Shown: piece by piece, positions 12,582 to 23,724 of the stretch | How the letters are laid out: each line of letters begins with the position of its first letter | Position numbering within the stretch: position 1 is the stretch's first letter | DNA from: Gentiana macrophylla | Lineage: Eukaryota; Streptophyta; Magnoliopsida; Gentianales; Gentianaceae | Assembly (NCBI GenBank): GCA_026214975.1 | Contig: CM047807.1 | Span: 68,737,824-68,801,823, forward strand | DNA length: 64,000 nucleotides | Direction: 5' to 3' | The notes under the pieces: model-generated | What the model was told of the DNA's origin: nothing | Databases searched by the model: none | Seen by the model: only the letters and a program-made list of their open reading frames with translations | Translations under genes and position numbers: made by a program

Positions 12582-13692
12582 TCTTTTAGAAAAAATAGTT
12601 TTAAGTCCCCCTTTATTTGGTGTCCGCTCTTCTTTTGTTTTTTATTTTTTTTTGCAAATAAAATAAAAACAAGGAAAAAAAAACTTCACTTGTGCTCTTT
12701 GTGGAGTGATTGAAACTTCACTCTGGGTTTTCTCTCCCCTCTTATAGACTCACCACACAATTTCCTTTTACCGTGCTTTCTGAATTAGAGTAATAAACAA
12801 TTAAAAAGTGCACAATAATATACTTGCAATGCTCTGTGAATCACTGTATCCTTAGTCCTCAAAGCACAAGAAGAGAAGGCTAGGATGGATTCAAATGTTA
12901 GTAGGATAGACAAAAGAATGGAGTAGATGTGGTAGAGATCAAAGATGTAACAGACTCGGGGCAGCTTTTTAGTGTCTGGCCCTTTATATGATGATTTTTT
13001 TTTTTTTTTTTTACTCTAAAAACTCTGAAGAACTTGGATTAGATCAGGTTATCACCATTTAATCAGTGCCTTAATGATTAGCACTTGAATTTGATATCGG
13101 TGACAACTTCCCGATTTTGTCTAGAAATTCAGCCATGCACTTATTGGCACGTGAAACCCAAATGTAAATGAATTTGAACCGGAAGTAAAAAGAAACTTTG
13201 TCTAATAATGAGTTATGTAGATGATACTCAAAATTCAGATTTTTTTTTACTTTCATAGGTTGACCAAACAATCGTTTCTTGTCAACTGGTCAATCGGTCA
13301 AAATTTTCCATTATTGTTATAGTGACTTATTTCGCCGATCTTGATCAAACTATGACGAATATGGAAAAACTCAAATGATAAAAGTTGTAGAAGAGACAAT
13401 TTCCTATCACACCACAAATGTTCAATGATTTTGGAATTTTTTAACCTACTCAAACAAGATTCGAAAAAAGATCTACTGCTGCAGAATTTCAGAACAGAGT
13501 ATTATGTGTTGGGGTGCTGTTTTCAGTATGATTCTATTCAAATTTTGAGATGACATAAAATGAGAAAATATAGATCAAATGGTGATTCATTTGTGATAAA
13601 TATTTTATATTTTTTTTAGGTGATATGGTAATTAAACGAATTGAAATACAAACGGGTGTCAAATCTGCAACACCAAAACAATTGGATTGAAC
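12582..13692 (-). other. CRM-like 5' untranslated leader
   Basis: This is the stretch between the PBS and the gag ATG. It holds a poly-T run near 12985-13012, several A/T homopolymers and no frame resembling a known protein. I see no host gene in it. Confidence 0.6.
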
Positions 13693-13694
13693 CA

Positions 13695-13711
13695 CTTGCT
13701 CCGATACCAAT
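13695..13711 (-). promoter_or_regulatory. Primer-binding site of the CRM-like element
   Basis: In element sense the 5' LTR end ..TACATCA is followed by ATTGGTATCGGAGCAAG. This is close to the initiator-Met tRNA primer site used by many plant Gypsy and Copia elements. Confidence 0.75.
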
Positions 13712-14684
13712 TGATGTATACCTTGGACCCTTAACAATGAAGTTGTCAAGAGCCCTAAGTAATACAATTAATAACCACGTTTCGATCCCAAAATGAAAAA
13801 TAAAATAAATTAGAATAAGATGAAATATAAGACTTGAGCAAAAGTAGTTTAACTCAAGGATGAAACTAGAAGAAGCCAAGACCCTTCTAATGATCCTTAA
13901 ACCAAAGGCTACAATGAGACACTTTAAACTATGCTAACAAACATAAATCCACTTAACAAAAGTTGAAAATCTAATGAGAAAACAACTCACAATAAAAATA
14001 TTATTAATAAAGTCAACGTGAGAAATACATATGGTGTGCCCCTCCTTTTACAGGCCAAGGAAGTTGACATTTTATTTTCTAGAAAATAAAAATGAAATAA
14101 GAAAATTTAAAATAAAAATGAACTTAGACAACTCCTAAGTCTAGGTGAAATGAAGAAAAAGATAATTCCAAAAATAAAAAATAAAAATATCTTCAAATCA
14201 TAAATTATTATAATCCTCCAATCAGATTGATTGATTATTTACCAAAAATGAGATGAAGATTTGATTGAATCATTAACCCTAATGGACACCCCTTGCACGA
14301 AATTTTAAGTGTAGAGTGCCTTATTGGACTCTTATAATATGAGAAGAAATAAAAAAAATACAAATTACAAGCCCAAGAACTAGTAAAAGCAGGCTAAGTG
14401 GTGCCAAAACCATATTATAACCCATTGTGCTTGAAACTTGTGTTTTGTTCGCTCCAGCTACTTTAGCATGACCCAATTATCATTTTGAACCACTCGAGCT
14501 TCGATTATATTCACCAATAGTGGATCTTTCAGTGGTTCTTCTTCTACCATTGATGCCTTGTCATGTAATTCAACAACTAGTGCATTTAATGCCTCTTTCA
14601 TCCTTTTGGCTTGGAATCTGGTAACTGGTCCATCTTTTATCTTCAATGGATCTTTTGTAAGCTCCTTGGAATGTTCCTCTATCA
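13712..14684 (-). repeat. CRM-like 5' LTR (973 bp)
   Basis: The LTR has TGAT...ATCA ends. The right part matches the truncated 3' LTR at 7707-8057. The minus-strand frame 14685-14458 encodes the integrase extension (DGPVTRFQAKRMKEALNALV), which the 5' LTR inherits when the 3' LTR is copied. This copy keeps Arg at the position that is Gly in the 3' LTR copy (TRFQAK versus TGFQAK). Confidence 0.82.
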
Positions 14685-15285
14685 ATCATTTACTCTATCT
14701 ATTGCATAATCCATTTTTTTAAGTATATTTCTTGTTCTAAATCATTTTGATCGCTCACTTTTGCACGATGATGATTAAGAACTAAGTGAGGAGTGAACTA
14801 TAATATGTTGATTTTTGGGAAAAGACAGACGTGTCATTTTGCACAAAATCGTATAATTCTGTTTATTTATTCATTGGATTAAAGTTTGAAAAGAAAGAAG
14901 GGGGAATTTATAGGAATAATTATAATTAAGGGAATTAAACATAATAAATATTGGTGGGAGTAATCATTGGGTGTTCTATTCTACAAAGTAACTTCCCATT
15001 ATACTGTGAATTTTGTCAATAAGAATTCAGGTGACCTAAAGTTCGAACTCTGGCTTCAAATAAGAAAAGAGAAGAAAGAAAAAGACAATAGAAAATCTTC
15101 AAAGGATTTCCCCGATCATTCACCGGTTTTCAGAACTAATTAGGGAAAAGGAATCAGTGGGAGAAGGGCTTCGTGTTGATACATAAAAGTTGTAGTTTTG
15201 GAAATGTTCGTTTTTCCTTAGTTCTGGTCTTGGTTAACTTTTGTTGTTGTTATGGTCAATTCGTAGATTTCGGTTGATTAGAAAT

Positions 15286-15370
15286 TGTTGGTCCCTGGGA
15301 AAGGCTAACACAAGTTTAGAGGGGGGTGGGTGAATAAACTTGTCACCAAAAGCTCACCCAAAAAAACTGA
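15286..15370 (-). repeat. Short Copia LTR fragment inside the Tekay-like LTR
   Basis: The sequence tgttggtccctgggaaaggc followed by the gggggtgggtgaataaactt block is the 3' tail of the Copia LTR family seen at 2010, 6014 and 20895. Only about 85 bases remain. Confidence 0.7.
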
Positions 15371-15703
15371 ATCACAAATTGTTCTTGAATAAATTGTTGA
15401 TCAAAATAGGATTTTGGTTGAAGAACTAGGAAGTGTTGCAGTTGCTTGAGGTTTTTTCTTTGGAATACAAGTAAGAGGGTCTTCCTATTATATGACTCAA
15501 GTTTTCTATTTTTTAGGTTGAGTAATTTGATTGATTATGATGTTAGAATCCATGTCTTAAGTTGTTGTTGTGATATGAGATGATATGGTATGTTAAGAAC
15601 CTATTTCGCTGTAGTTTTGGTCAGTATATTGCTGTCAAAAGTTGTATTTTTTGGTTGGGAATCATTTTGTGCAGAAAAATTAACGTTTAGGGCAGTTTTT
15701 GGC

Positions 15704-15933
15704 TTTTAGCGCGCGCCAAGAGCATTATAGCGCGTGCTGAGAATATCCAGAGAACGTGTAGAAGGATCAGAGATCTTTTAGCGCGCGTAGGGAAGCTTTA
15801 GCGCACGCCAAACATGGAACAGATACCTGACCACATTTAGCTGAGGTTTTAGCACGCGCTGAGAGGCCTTAGCGCACACCAAAATAGAAACAGAATGTTG
15901 TTTAGCCTGTTGATTCGTTTTAGCGCGCGCCAA
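15704..15933 (+). repeat. Array of paired GC-rich motifs (TTTTAGCGCGCGCC)
   Basis: Seven variants of TTTTAGCGCGCGCCAAA or AGCGCGYGCTGA occur at 15704, 15727, 15777, 15796, 15847, 15868 and 15918. The first six form three pairs spaced about 20 bases apart, with pairs about 70 bases apart. They contrast sharply with the AT-rich surroundings and lie within the Tekay-like LTR. Confidence 0.85.
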
Positions 15934-17149
15934 ACCTCCTGTTTTTGCTATATTGAGTGTTCTGAGCCTCGAATCTATTTCTGAACATTGTTTCTTTATC
16001 TAATAACATTATATAAACATGAACAAGCCATGACTAAGCATCTGATGCATTTATTCCTCCACCAAATAGAATTATACTAAGAGTTGATGTTCGGGACTGT
16101 CGGAACAGTATTATTGGCCTTGTGCTTTGATGGATTAGTAGCCATCAATGTCTATGGAACATGTTAGGCTCTGTTAATGTATAGTTGTCAAAATGAGGGA
16201 GTAGAAGATATAAGTGATCTTTTTTATGAAAATACTTAGGGGCTGGTTAACAATCAATAAAATACATACTTGTGAAGTTAAAATCTAAACATCATGTTAT
16301 TCTGGGTAAGGCACAAGTCTATATCGCAATGTGTCATGTGCTCAGTTAAAGTGAATAACTCTGCTGACATTTGAGGGGCACCAGGAGTAGAGGGTCTTCA
16401 CCAAATACACACACTATCAGGGCTAGCTCATGGCTAAAAGTGTGATCCACTACTAGGTTGCACACAGTTACTTCATGGCGAGTAGCACCATGCGTAATGC
16501 CATTGAATACTGATGTAACAAGGATAAGATAAGCTAGAAACATGTAGGATCTCACAACATGTTGATGAGCTTGAAGTGAACCATAGAGTTTGAGTCGGTC
16601 TCATAAAGATAACTTAATAATAATGTGAACATTTCGTTGTGAAACTTAGTTGTTCAATTTCTTCTACCTTTTACTAAGTACTTTTGTACTTACCTCTATT
16701 GCATATTAATTGTTTCTTTTTGTGTGAGAAGATGAACTTGTTTCATTGGAGTTTAATGTAGATTATGAGGATGATGAAGTTGGAGTCCTTGATGATATGT
16801 TGTGCTAGAGTTTCATATGCCTTTCTTTAAACTACGTTGAACTATGTTATGTTGTTTTGTTTTTAAACTTTGTTGTATTTTGATTTCAAGAAAATGTTGT
16901 ACCTTTTATATTGAGACATCGTACATTGTATGTTTTATTTCGTTGATGTAAGATAATATTTCTATCTTTAGTTTGTCGGTTGTAATCTAGTAGCATTTAA
17001 GTTTCCCCCGAGTCATTTTCTAACTTCCGTTGTGCTTAACTCGATAGGATGATGTAGAGGCTAACATATAATATTAAATTTATTTAACTTTATACGTGCC
17101 AAACGTTCTTTTCTGGATAATAACTCGGTTTCGGGAATGGGGTTTTACA

Positions 17150-17164
17150 GTTGGTATCAGAGCG
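17150..17164 (+). promoter_or_regulatory. Primer-binding site (Met tRNA type)
   Basis: gttggtatcagagcg directly follows the LTR end ..ttttaca. TGGTATCAGAGC is the standard plant site complementary to initiator tRNA-Met. Confidence 0.85.
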
Positions 17165-17216
17165 AAGCGTCCTTGCTATCTTAGGCTTCTATTCCTTGAG
17201 ATAAGTTTTCTTTAGA

Positions 17217-17864
17217 ATGCATAGAACCGTTCTGATCTTCCTTAATCATTTAGTATGGCCATACACCATAGGGGTTCTCGTGGGGTTCATGGTATTGAAA
17301 GTTCAAGGCCACAGAAAGAGGCTAATGAGTTATATCAGAATGAGGCGACAATTGGTTACGTGGAAAGAGTTGGGCAACCTCCAAATCAAGTATCTCCACC
17401 TAGTTCTAACCAGAGCAACCTCATCCTTAGTTCCACCAAGAACAATATCCGAATCCTCAAGTCCATCAGGAACAACCCATGTATCATGGTCCACATGAGC
17501 ATGCAGATGGACCCATACCGGTTACCATTGTAGGTGATATACCACCGGGGTATCTTCCTCCAGTGACTGAGGTTTACCCACCTCAGACGAGTGTGGCCTA
17601 TCCACCTCCTCTTGTGAGCTATCCATCACCACTTACCTTTTATCCACCACCTACAAGTTATCCTCCTCAACCTACGGTTTATCCACCTCCACCGCCAAGA
17701 GTTGAACATCCGTACAATTATGCTTACCTATCATATGGATCTCACCATCCCTATTATGCCCAATATCACCACCAAGGATACTACTCCTAGAACCAAGAGA
17801 TACCAGTGGCTCCTCATTACCACCCTTATCCACCACAATACCCACCTCAAGTTTTTTATGATTA
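17217..17864 (+). pseudogene. Tekay-like gag N-terminal remnant, Pro/Tyr-rich
   Basis: Two overlapping frames read as one broken protein. The frame from 17255 (MAIHHRGSRGVHGIESS) gives way near 17480-17530 to a Pro/Tyr-rich stretch (PPGYLPPVTEVYPPQT, VYPPPPPRVEHPYNYAYLSY) ending in a stop at 17790. It starts about 55-105 bases after the PBS, where gag begins in this class. No capsid core or zinc knuckle follows, because homology switches to an L1 interior near 17865. The Pro/Tyr repeat resembles an extensin, but the position argues for an element protein. Confidence 0.5.
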
Positions 17865-18109
17865 TTTTTGTGATATAACCATGTCTTACCATGCCATGCA
17901 TCATATTCACGAATTCCACTCCTAGCATATGCATACATACAGATAATTAATTTTGTCATTAATTAGGCATGTATGAACACATAATTAATTTAAATTAATT
18001 TAGGTAAATAATTAATTAATTTAGTAAACGGAATTTTATTTGGATATAAAATTCACATGATAAAACTAAAATTCAATGGGTAAATTTGATTTAGTATCCT
18101 AAATCCTTC

Positions 18110-18690
18110 GGGAATTCAATTATGTAGTGTATACATAAAAGGGATTTTGATGATCGAACATTTGGAAAATCGTGAAAAGATGGACACTAACTAGACGGTA
18201 TTTGGAACCAATAAGTTGGTGATTGCTTTTCATGATTTATTGTTTTCGATTATTGGAAAATTCTGAGATCCCAAATTTTTATCGGGACATGATTAGGACT
18301 ATAAAATTCTTCGGTAAATTTTAGGTGTGTAGTGTGTATGCAAGAAGATTTCTATATAATCAATGAATTGGAAAATCTAAATAAGTTGACACTAGTTAGA
18401 CAGTATTTGGAACCGATAAACTAGAGGGAGTTTTAAAATTTTGTGTTTTGTTGTTTTTCGAATTATCGGGAAATTAATAAGTCCTAATGTATTAGGATTA
18501 CAAAATTCTTGGTGAATTTTATTTGTGTAGTGTCTACACAAAGAATTTTCATGAATTCAAAAAATTGGAAAATCATGAATATAGTGACACTGTTTAGGTG
18601 GATCTAGAACCGATAAAATAGTGGGAGGATTAATATAAATATTCTTGATTTGATGTTTTTTGAACTATAATTCTGAAAATCCTAATGAGA
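18110..18690 (+). repeat. Three-copy ~200-bp tandem repeat in the L1 interior
   Basis: Units share a gtagtgt..taca imperfect palindrome, ttggaaaatc, a tagacggtatttggaacc block and gtgggagg/agggag endings. The ggaacc block recurs at 18204, 18409 and 18606 (spacings about 205 and 197). Related units of about 138 bp occur at 56636-57060 in the intact L1 copy. Confidence 0.8.
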
Positions 18691-18714
18691 CTACCTATTT
18701 TTCAAATTAATGAG

Positions 18715-19130
18715 TTGGAGCGGGGAAGGTGACAACCGACCCCACGGCTCTACAGTTGACACAAGCACCGTGAGAAAATGGTGACGCCTCATGCCGCTTT
18801 GATTTTGGCCCCCTACGGATGGACTTCACCACTATCAAAATTCAAGGCTTGGTCTCTGAAAGGATAGGATTTTCGGTACTCGTCGGCTCACTGACCTACC
18901 CTACCGCGGCATGCTCGGGGTCTGAAATAGTAGCTAGGTCACACTCACAAGGATATTTTTGGAAATAGCTTGGCTGAAAAAGGAAAGTAATCGGCAATTA
19001 AATAGAGATGTCCAATACTCAGTTAATTGTTGAGAGAGACTGTCTCTACTTAATCGTCACCATTTTTACCTACCCTGCGGCGGCACTGATATGTGAGATT
19101 AAATCCTTAGAATGGTAGGATAAACTGCAT
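18715..19130 (+). other. Conserved non-coding block of L1 elements
   Basis: It aligns with 55880-56310 in the complete L1 element at high similarity (ctacggatgg, aaaggatagg, tactcgtcgg, cctaccctgcggcggc). Stops occur in all frames. It is more GC-rich than its flanks and appears better conserved than the rest of the interior. Confidence 0.7.
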
Positions 19131-19431
19131 GCATGACATCACGTTTATTATTCCTAAAATCATTGTTAGTTTTGGTGTATAGTTTGATTTAAAATTTGGT
19201 CATAATTTATTTTACAACTGCATATCATCTCAAGTTAAATAGACTACTTAAATGATTAAAATTGACTGATGATGACTTCGTACAAGTTGAAAAGTAACGA
19301 GAACGTTGAACTCATTAATCGAGAATGCACTTAATTTTCGGTAGCAGATTATCCTCTCGAGCCTTCAAACTTAATTGACATTGATGAGTATGTCACTGTT
19401 GTCACTCGTGTTGAACGAGAGACAAACGGAA

Positions 19432-20884
19432 TTAGTTCAGAGATGGCCATACTAGCTATTGTAGCAAGCCTAGAATAAGTTAGATTTCTCTGTATAAGTC
19501 TTTACTTGGAGTCTGATATGTTGTATAAGTTGAGTGAGACAAGTATTGTACTAGTTGATAGGATGTCTAAGTAAAACGGAAATTCGGCAGAGTAAAGGCA
19601 GCCAAGTACCAGGAGAGAAGCATGAAGACATACAGACTGACTTATAACCAGGGAAGTCTGTGATGACCTTGGATAAGTCTAAGTTATATTACAAGTGATG
19701 AAATTCAATGTTTAAATATGATGTACACCGATCTCACACAAATCAAAGATCAGTGAAGTACAAGTGCTCTTGTAAAATCAAAGAAGAAAGAAAGCAGTGA
19801 ACCGACAAAGTAAACTTTCTATCGGCTGAGTAAGGAATTCCAGTAAAGAAATAAGCATATCAGCTAATTCAGCAGATCTACTCAACTGATGACACAACAG
19901 TCAAGTGAAGGAACATCTTAGTAAGGTATATCATCTATACTTATTTAGAACGTGTGGAAATAAGTAGATCAAGCATTAAATGCAGAATCAATCAAGGACG
20001 GATTTTATGATAAATGTTTGAAGAAAATCCGGATCACAAAAATCAAGGAGAATTAAATCAGGAGGAATCAAGAATTAAATTAAGGATTATTCTCCGCATT
20101 ATATATCCAACAAACAGAATTTTAAATCGAGGATTATCAATGCTATAAATAGAAGACATTGACAGACAGAAAGCATAACGATAAGAATATACAAGAACAA
20201 GAAGAAACTCTGTCAAAATCCTAAGCCTTCTTTCTGAACTTAAAAGAAAAAATCTAGTGATCCACTAAGAACTCAGAGCTTTAATTCCACATCAAGCATT
20301 GAGATATATCAACAAACTCTGTGAATCCAATTCACTCAGTTGTAGCGATTGCATTAGAGAAGTCAGAGAAGGAGTTGCACCCTTTGTGATAGCTGCTGAA
20401 GGATTTGTTCCCAAGGAGTAGTGTTGAAGACTGAGTCACTGAAGCTTTTGTAGCCAGCGAGTGATAGTCTTGTAGATCATGAAGCTTGTGTAGTCAAGGA
20501 CAATCTTACTATTGTATTGGTGAAAAACAATAGTGAATTCCTCTAATAATCATAGGAGAAGAGTGGATTAAGGGATTACACCACCCTGAACCACTATAAA
20601 CCTTTGTGTTCATTTACTTACTGCACTTTACCTTACAGCACTCTGAACCACTATAAACCTTTGTGTTCATTTACTTACTACACTCTACCTTACAGCACTT
20701 ACTTACGGCATTTTATTCATACTCTGTGTGTGCGTAATCTACTTTGAAACTATTTTTCAGAAGGGACTTATCCGCTGCGCGCCCAAAAGCTTTTAATTAT
20801 AAGAAAAGTTTTTGAAACTCCAGTGTAGTCATTAACCCCCCCCCCCCCCTCTGACTATACTTTTACCTTTCTCTGGGACCAACA
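19432..20884 (+). repeat. Copia LTR E, 5'-truncated
   Basis: It ends ..gggaccaaca at 20884 and aligns, inverted, with LTR D from the actagct block (19455) onwards. The first ~70-100 bases are missing. A TATA box (CTATAAATAG) lies at 20143-20152. It holds a 58-bp tandem duplication (about 20580-20695, gaaccactataaacctttgt twice) and a run of 14 C at 20836-20849 where related LTRs have about six. The following attgtat may be the start of a decayed primer site. Confidence 0.75.
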
Positions 20885-20894
20885 ATTGTATATG

Positions 20895-22508
20895 TGTTGG
20901 TCCCTTGGAAAGGTTAACACAAGTTTAGAGGGGGGTGAATAAACTTATCACCAAAAACTAGATTATCACTATTAAGGTTCAGTTTTAACTTGTGTGGAGT
21001 TAAGCTGACGAAGTTGAGTTTAAGTCAAACCGACTTATGACAAAACTGAGTCAACCGGCAGCGGATATAAGTTTTAGCTTTTATCTGGATCTTGTTGATT
21101 CTGTAAGAAAAAGCTGAGTATGCAAAACTGAATCCTGGTGACTGTCAGTTTGTGTGCGGTGTATGCTTATAACAATCAGTTTCACTATGCTTATAACAAT
21201 TATAAATGCTGTTAAAATAAGTAAATGCGTAAAGTAAGTAGAGCAAGAATTATAGTGGTTCCAGGTGGTGTAATCCTGTCAGTCCACTCTTCCCCTATGA
21301 TGTAGGAGGAAAATTCCACTAGAACTTCTTGAGGTACGTTGTTACAAAAAGTCCTATTTAATAGTCCTTGACTAATCCCTAGTGTCACTATCTAAACAAC
21401 TAAAGAACAGGTTGAATGTCTGCTCTTCAACTGCTTAAACCATTGGTCCTAAGAGGGTTGTATTGCCTCTTCACCAGCTACCAACACAAACACAGTCTAC
21501 CCGACTGCAAATGTCACAACTGTTCTTGGCAACTTCTTGACCGGATTGCTTCACAGTCTAAACCTTTGATTGACAATCAAAGTTGGCAGATATTGATAGT
21601 AATTCGAATGAACTAGACTTGTGCACAAAAATGCTTGTAATCTTTTTAATTCGTTGTTTAATCACTGATGCCAAGTCCTCTATTTATAGTGTGAGGTCCA
21701 ATGTTCATCTTGCTTGAATTTGAATTGTATCAACGTCCATATTTTCAGTTGTCAGGTGTCAGTGACCGTTCTGACATGTCAGTTCTTCATCCAATAGAAA
21801 ATCCTTGATTTACAATGTTCGAATGTACTTTCAGTTTCTTGGATGATTGACTATGAAACTGAGTTTCCTGATCATTGTAATACTAAGTGTGTCAGTTTTT
21901 AGTTTGTTAACTGACTTAGAGCAATAACTGAGTTTTTACTCTTCTTCAAAATTTAAGTACTCTATTTATCTGATTTTATGTGACTGAATCAGATTACACC
22001 ATTTCTTATATAGTTCATCTAAGATATCATTGTCCTTATGATACTTAGGTCTTCTTTCAAGATCCATAAAGTCAGTCCCGAATTCTAACTTTACAGTCTC
22101 GGCTTAAAATCTTCATAACTGAGTTTGAACCCTCAGTTATTCAAATACTGAGTTTGTTCCCTCAGCCTTCAGTTCTTGATAAGCCAACCGAGTCTGTGTC
22201 CCACAGCGAACTTACCTTTTTCAGTTCTGAGTGAACTTCAGTTCTAGGTGTACATCTTCAGTCTTAAGTTATGTTCCAGTTTTCTAGATGATTCCAATTT
22301 TCTGTTTTACGACACTTCTATCTATTACAGTACTTTTCTGATATAACCTATATAATTATCAGACTCTAGTAAAACTTATACATTCAGTTCTAGACATCTT
22401 TTAGCTCTCCACTATAACAGCTAGTTTCAGTACTTCATCAATGGGGTGTAAACAAACATTTACTTAAATGAAATGAAACATCATCAAAACTAAATTTTAT
22501 TTCCAACA
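20895..22508 (-). repeat. Copia LTR D, probable solo LTR (1,614 bp)
   Basis: TGTTGG at 20895 and CCAACA at 22508 bound it. The flanks are ATATG (20890-20894) and ATACG (22509-22513), a target duplication with one mismatch, and no interior is attached. The TATA box, in element sense, lies near 21679-21688. It has the same layout as LTRs A-C but is clearly diverged. Confidence 0.8.
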
Positions 22509-22663
22509 ATACGATTCTGAGACTCGGACTTTGTTTGATAAAGTCAAAAACCACTAAGTAACACATCATAAGCTACTAAGGCAAATGGTTTCCATACTGA
22601 GATAAACGATTCTTCCGCATCTATTAATTAGTGCATATATCCTGAAGATAAGATCTGAAGACT

Positions 22664-22812
22664 GGCTAAGGGTGATTCCTATCTCCCAGTCTAAGAACAC
22701 TATCTCAAAGGAAAAATGACTAAGGGTGATTCCTATCTCTCAGTCTAAGAACACTATCTTAAAGGAAAAATAACTAAGGGTGATTCCTATCTCCCAGTCT
22801 ATGAACACTATC
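22664..22812 (+). repeat. 54-bp tandem repeat, three copies
   Basis: The block ctaagggtgattcctatctc recurs at 22666, 22720 and 22774, exactly 54 bases apart. The complete L1 element has one copy (about 57720-57780), so the amplification happened in this copy. Confidence 0.88.
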
Positions 22813-23463
22813 ACAACTTGTTCATATTGACCTTCGGGGTCTTATGAAAGATACAAGCTAGTGGGAGCTTTTAAGTGGTAGAAATTTTGTCTGATGACAA
22901 CTCGATATTAGCATAGAAGTGACTATTACATGCTCAGATATACGCTATAACATAGTTTTTGGCACTGATGCATTGCCTACCTCCAAGTGAAACGTTTTCA
23001 TTGAAGGAATGAACCATGAATTTCCTTATATAGTTATTGATATGCTACAATATTCTGCTTAACTCAATTAAGATATTCATTGCAAAATAACAGTTTACGT
23101 TATTATATGATATACCGAGAAGTCTACCTAGAAGATGCTTATGAATTTGTGGTTAAAGAGTAAATCACACTTACTCCACTTCCGCAAATAGAGGCATTTA
23201 GCACTTGTGCTTGAAGGTAGGACTGGAGATTTTGTATACATGTTCAGATGGTGACCGTTTTTGAAATATCTTAATGCAATTATTGAAGGTTGGTAATAAT
23301 ATTCTAAAGAAGGATAGTGACGGTTGGACTGTCACAACCTTTCTCAAAGAATGTTTGAATAACAACTTTGGACCTTGATGTAAAGTTACTCAAGAAAGCT
23401 ACTATCTGATTGAATCAGACCACATCCAACATCGGTTTTTAGGGGTTACGCTGATAAATACTA

Positions 23464-23724
23464 CTCCCTCCGTCTCACTTTGTTTGGGACTTTTGGGAAC
23501 TCATAAAAAATAAGGAGACATCATTTAATGTCTTGTCTACTCATTAAAAACATAGCTCAATTACAATTACATCCTTTTGTGTTCTTCTACATTTTTCAAT
23601 AAATTGTTATATGAGGTCATTTTAGACATTTAAGAGACAAATTTAATTCTAAACATTAGAAGTGGGACTAATTTTGGGACATCCCAAAAAGGAATAAGTC
23701 CCAAACAAAGTGAGACGGAGGGAG
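23464..23724. mobile_element. Stowaway-type MITE (261 bp)
   Basis: The terminal inverted repeats start CTCCCTCCGTCTCACTTTG and match over at least 27 bases. TA dinucleotides flank both ends (23462-23463 and 23725-23726), as expected for Tc1/Mariner target duplication. It is AT-rich inside with no coding capacity, and sits in the L1 interior. Confidence 0.95.

Larger units (their letters stand above)
7707..14684 (-). mobile_element. CRM-like Gypsy chromovirus, decayed
   Basis: Domain order on the minus strand is 5' LTR (13712-14684), PBS, gag, zinc knuckle, protease, RT, RNase H, integrase, polypurine tract and 3' LTR (7707-8057, the rest lost to the Copia insertion). The integrase sequence ([29 protein letters not shown]), the tail [15 protein letters not shown], and a frame that continues into the LTR (GPVTGFQAKRMKEAL) are typical of CRM chromoviruses. 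I see no classical chromodomain. Frameshifts and stops break gag and pol in many places, so the copy cannot be active. Reina or Galadriel lineages are the alternatives. Confidence 0.82.
14806..17149 (+). repeat. Tekay/Del-like Gypsy LTR (5' LTR)
   Basis: The end is clear: ..ggggttttaca is followed at once by gttggtatcagagcg, the Met-tRNA primer site typical of Tekay chromoviruses. The beginning (about 14806) is approximate. Blocks match the second LTR at 50877-51866, for example the gttgcagttgcttg block at 15433 and 51516, followed by the aagagg-tcttcct motif. A short Copia LTR piece (15286-15370) and a GC-motif array (15704-15933) lie inside. Confidence 0.7.

Noticed and set aside
17479..17790. 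Pro/Tyr-rich ORF that looks like an extensin
   Set aside because: It directly follows a Gypsy LTR and primer site and overlaps a broken upstream frame, so an element gag remnant is more likely than a host cell-wall gene.
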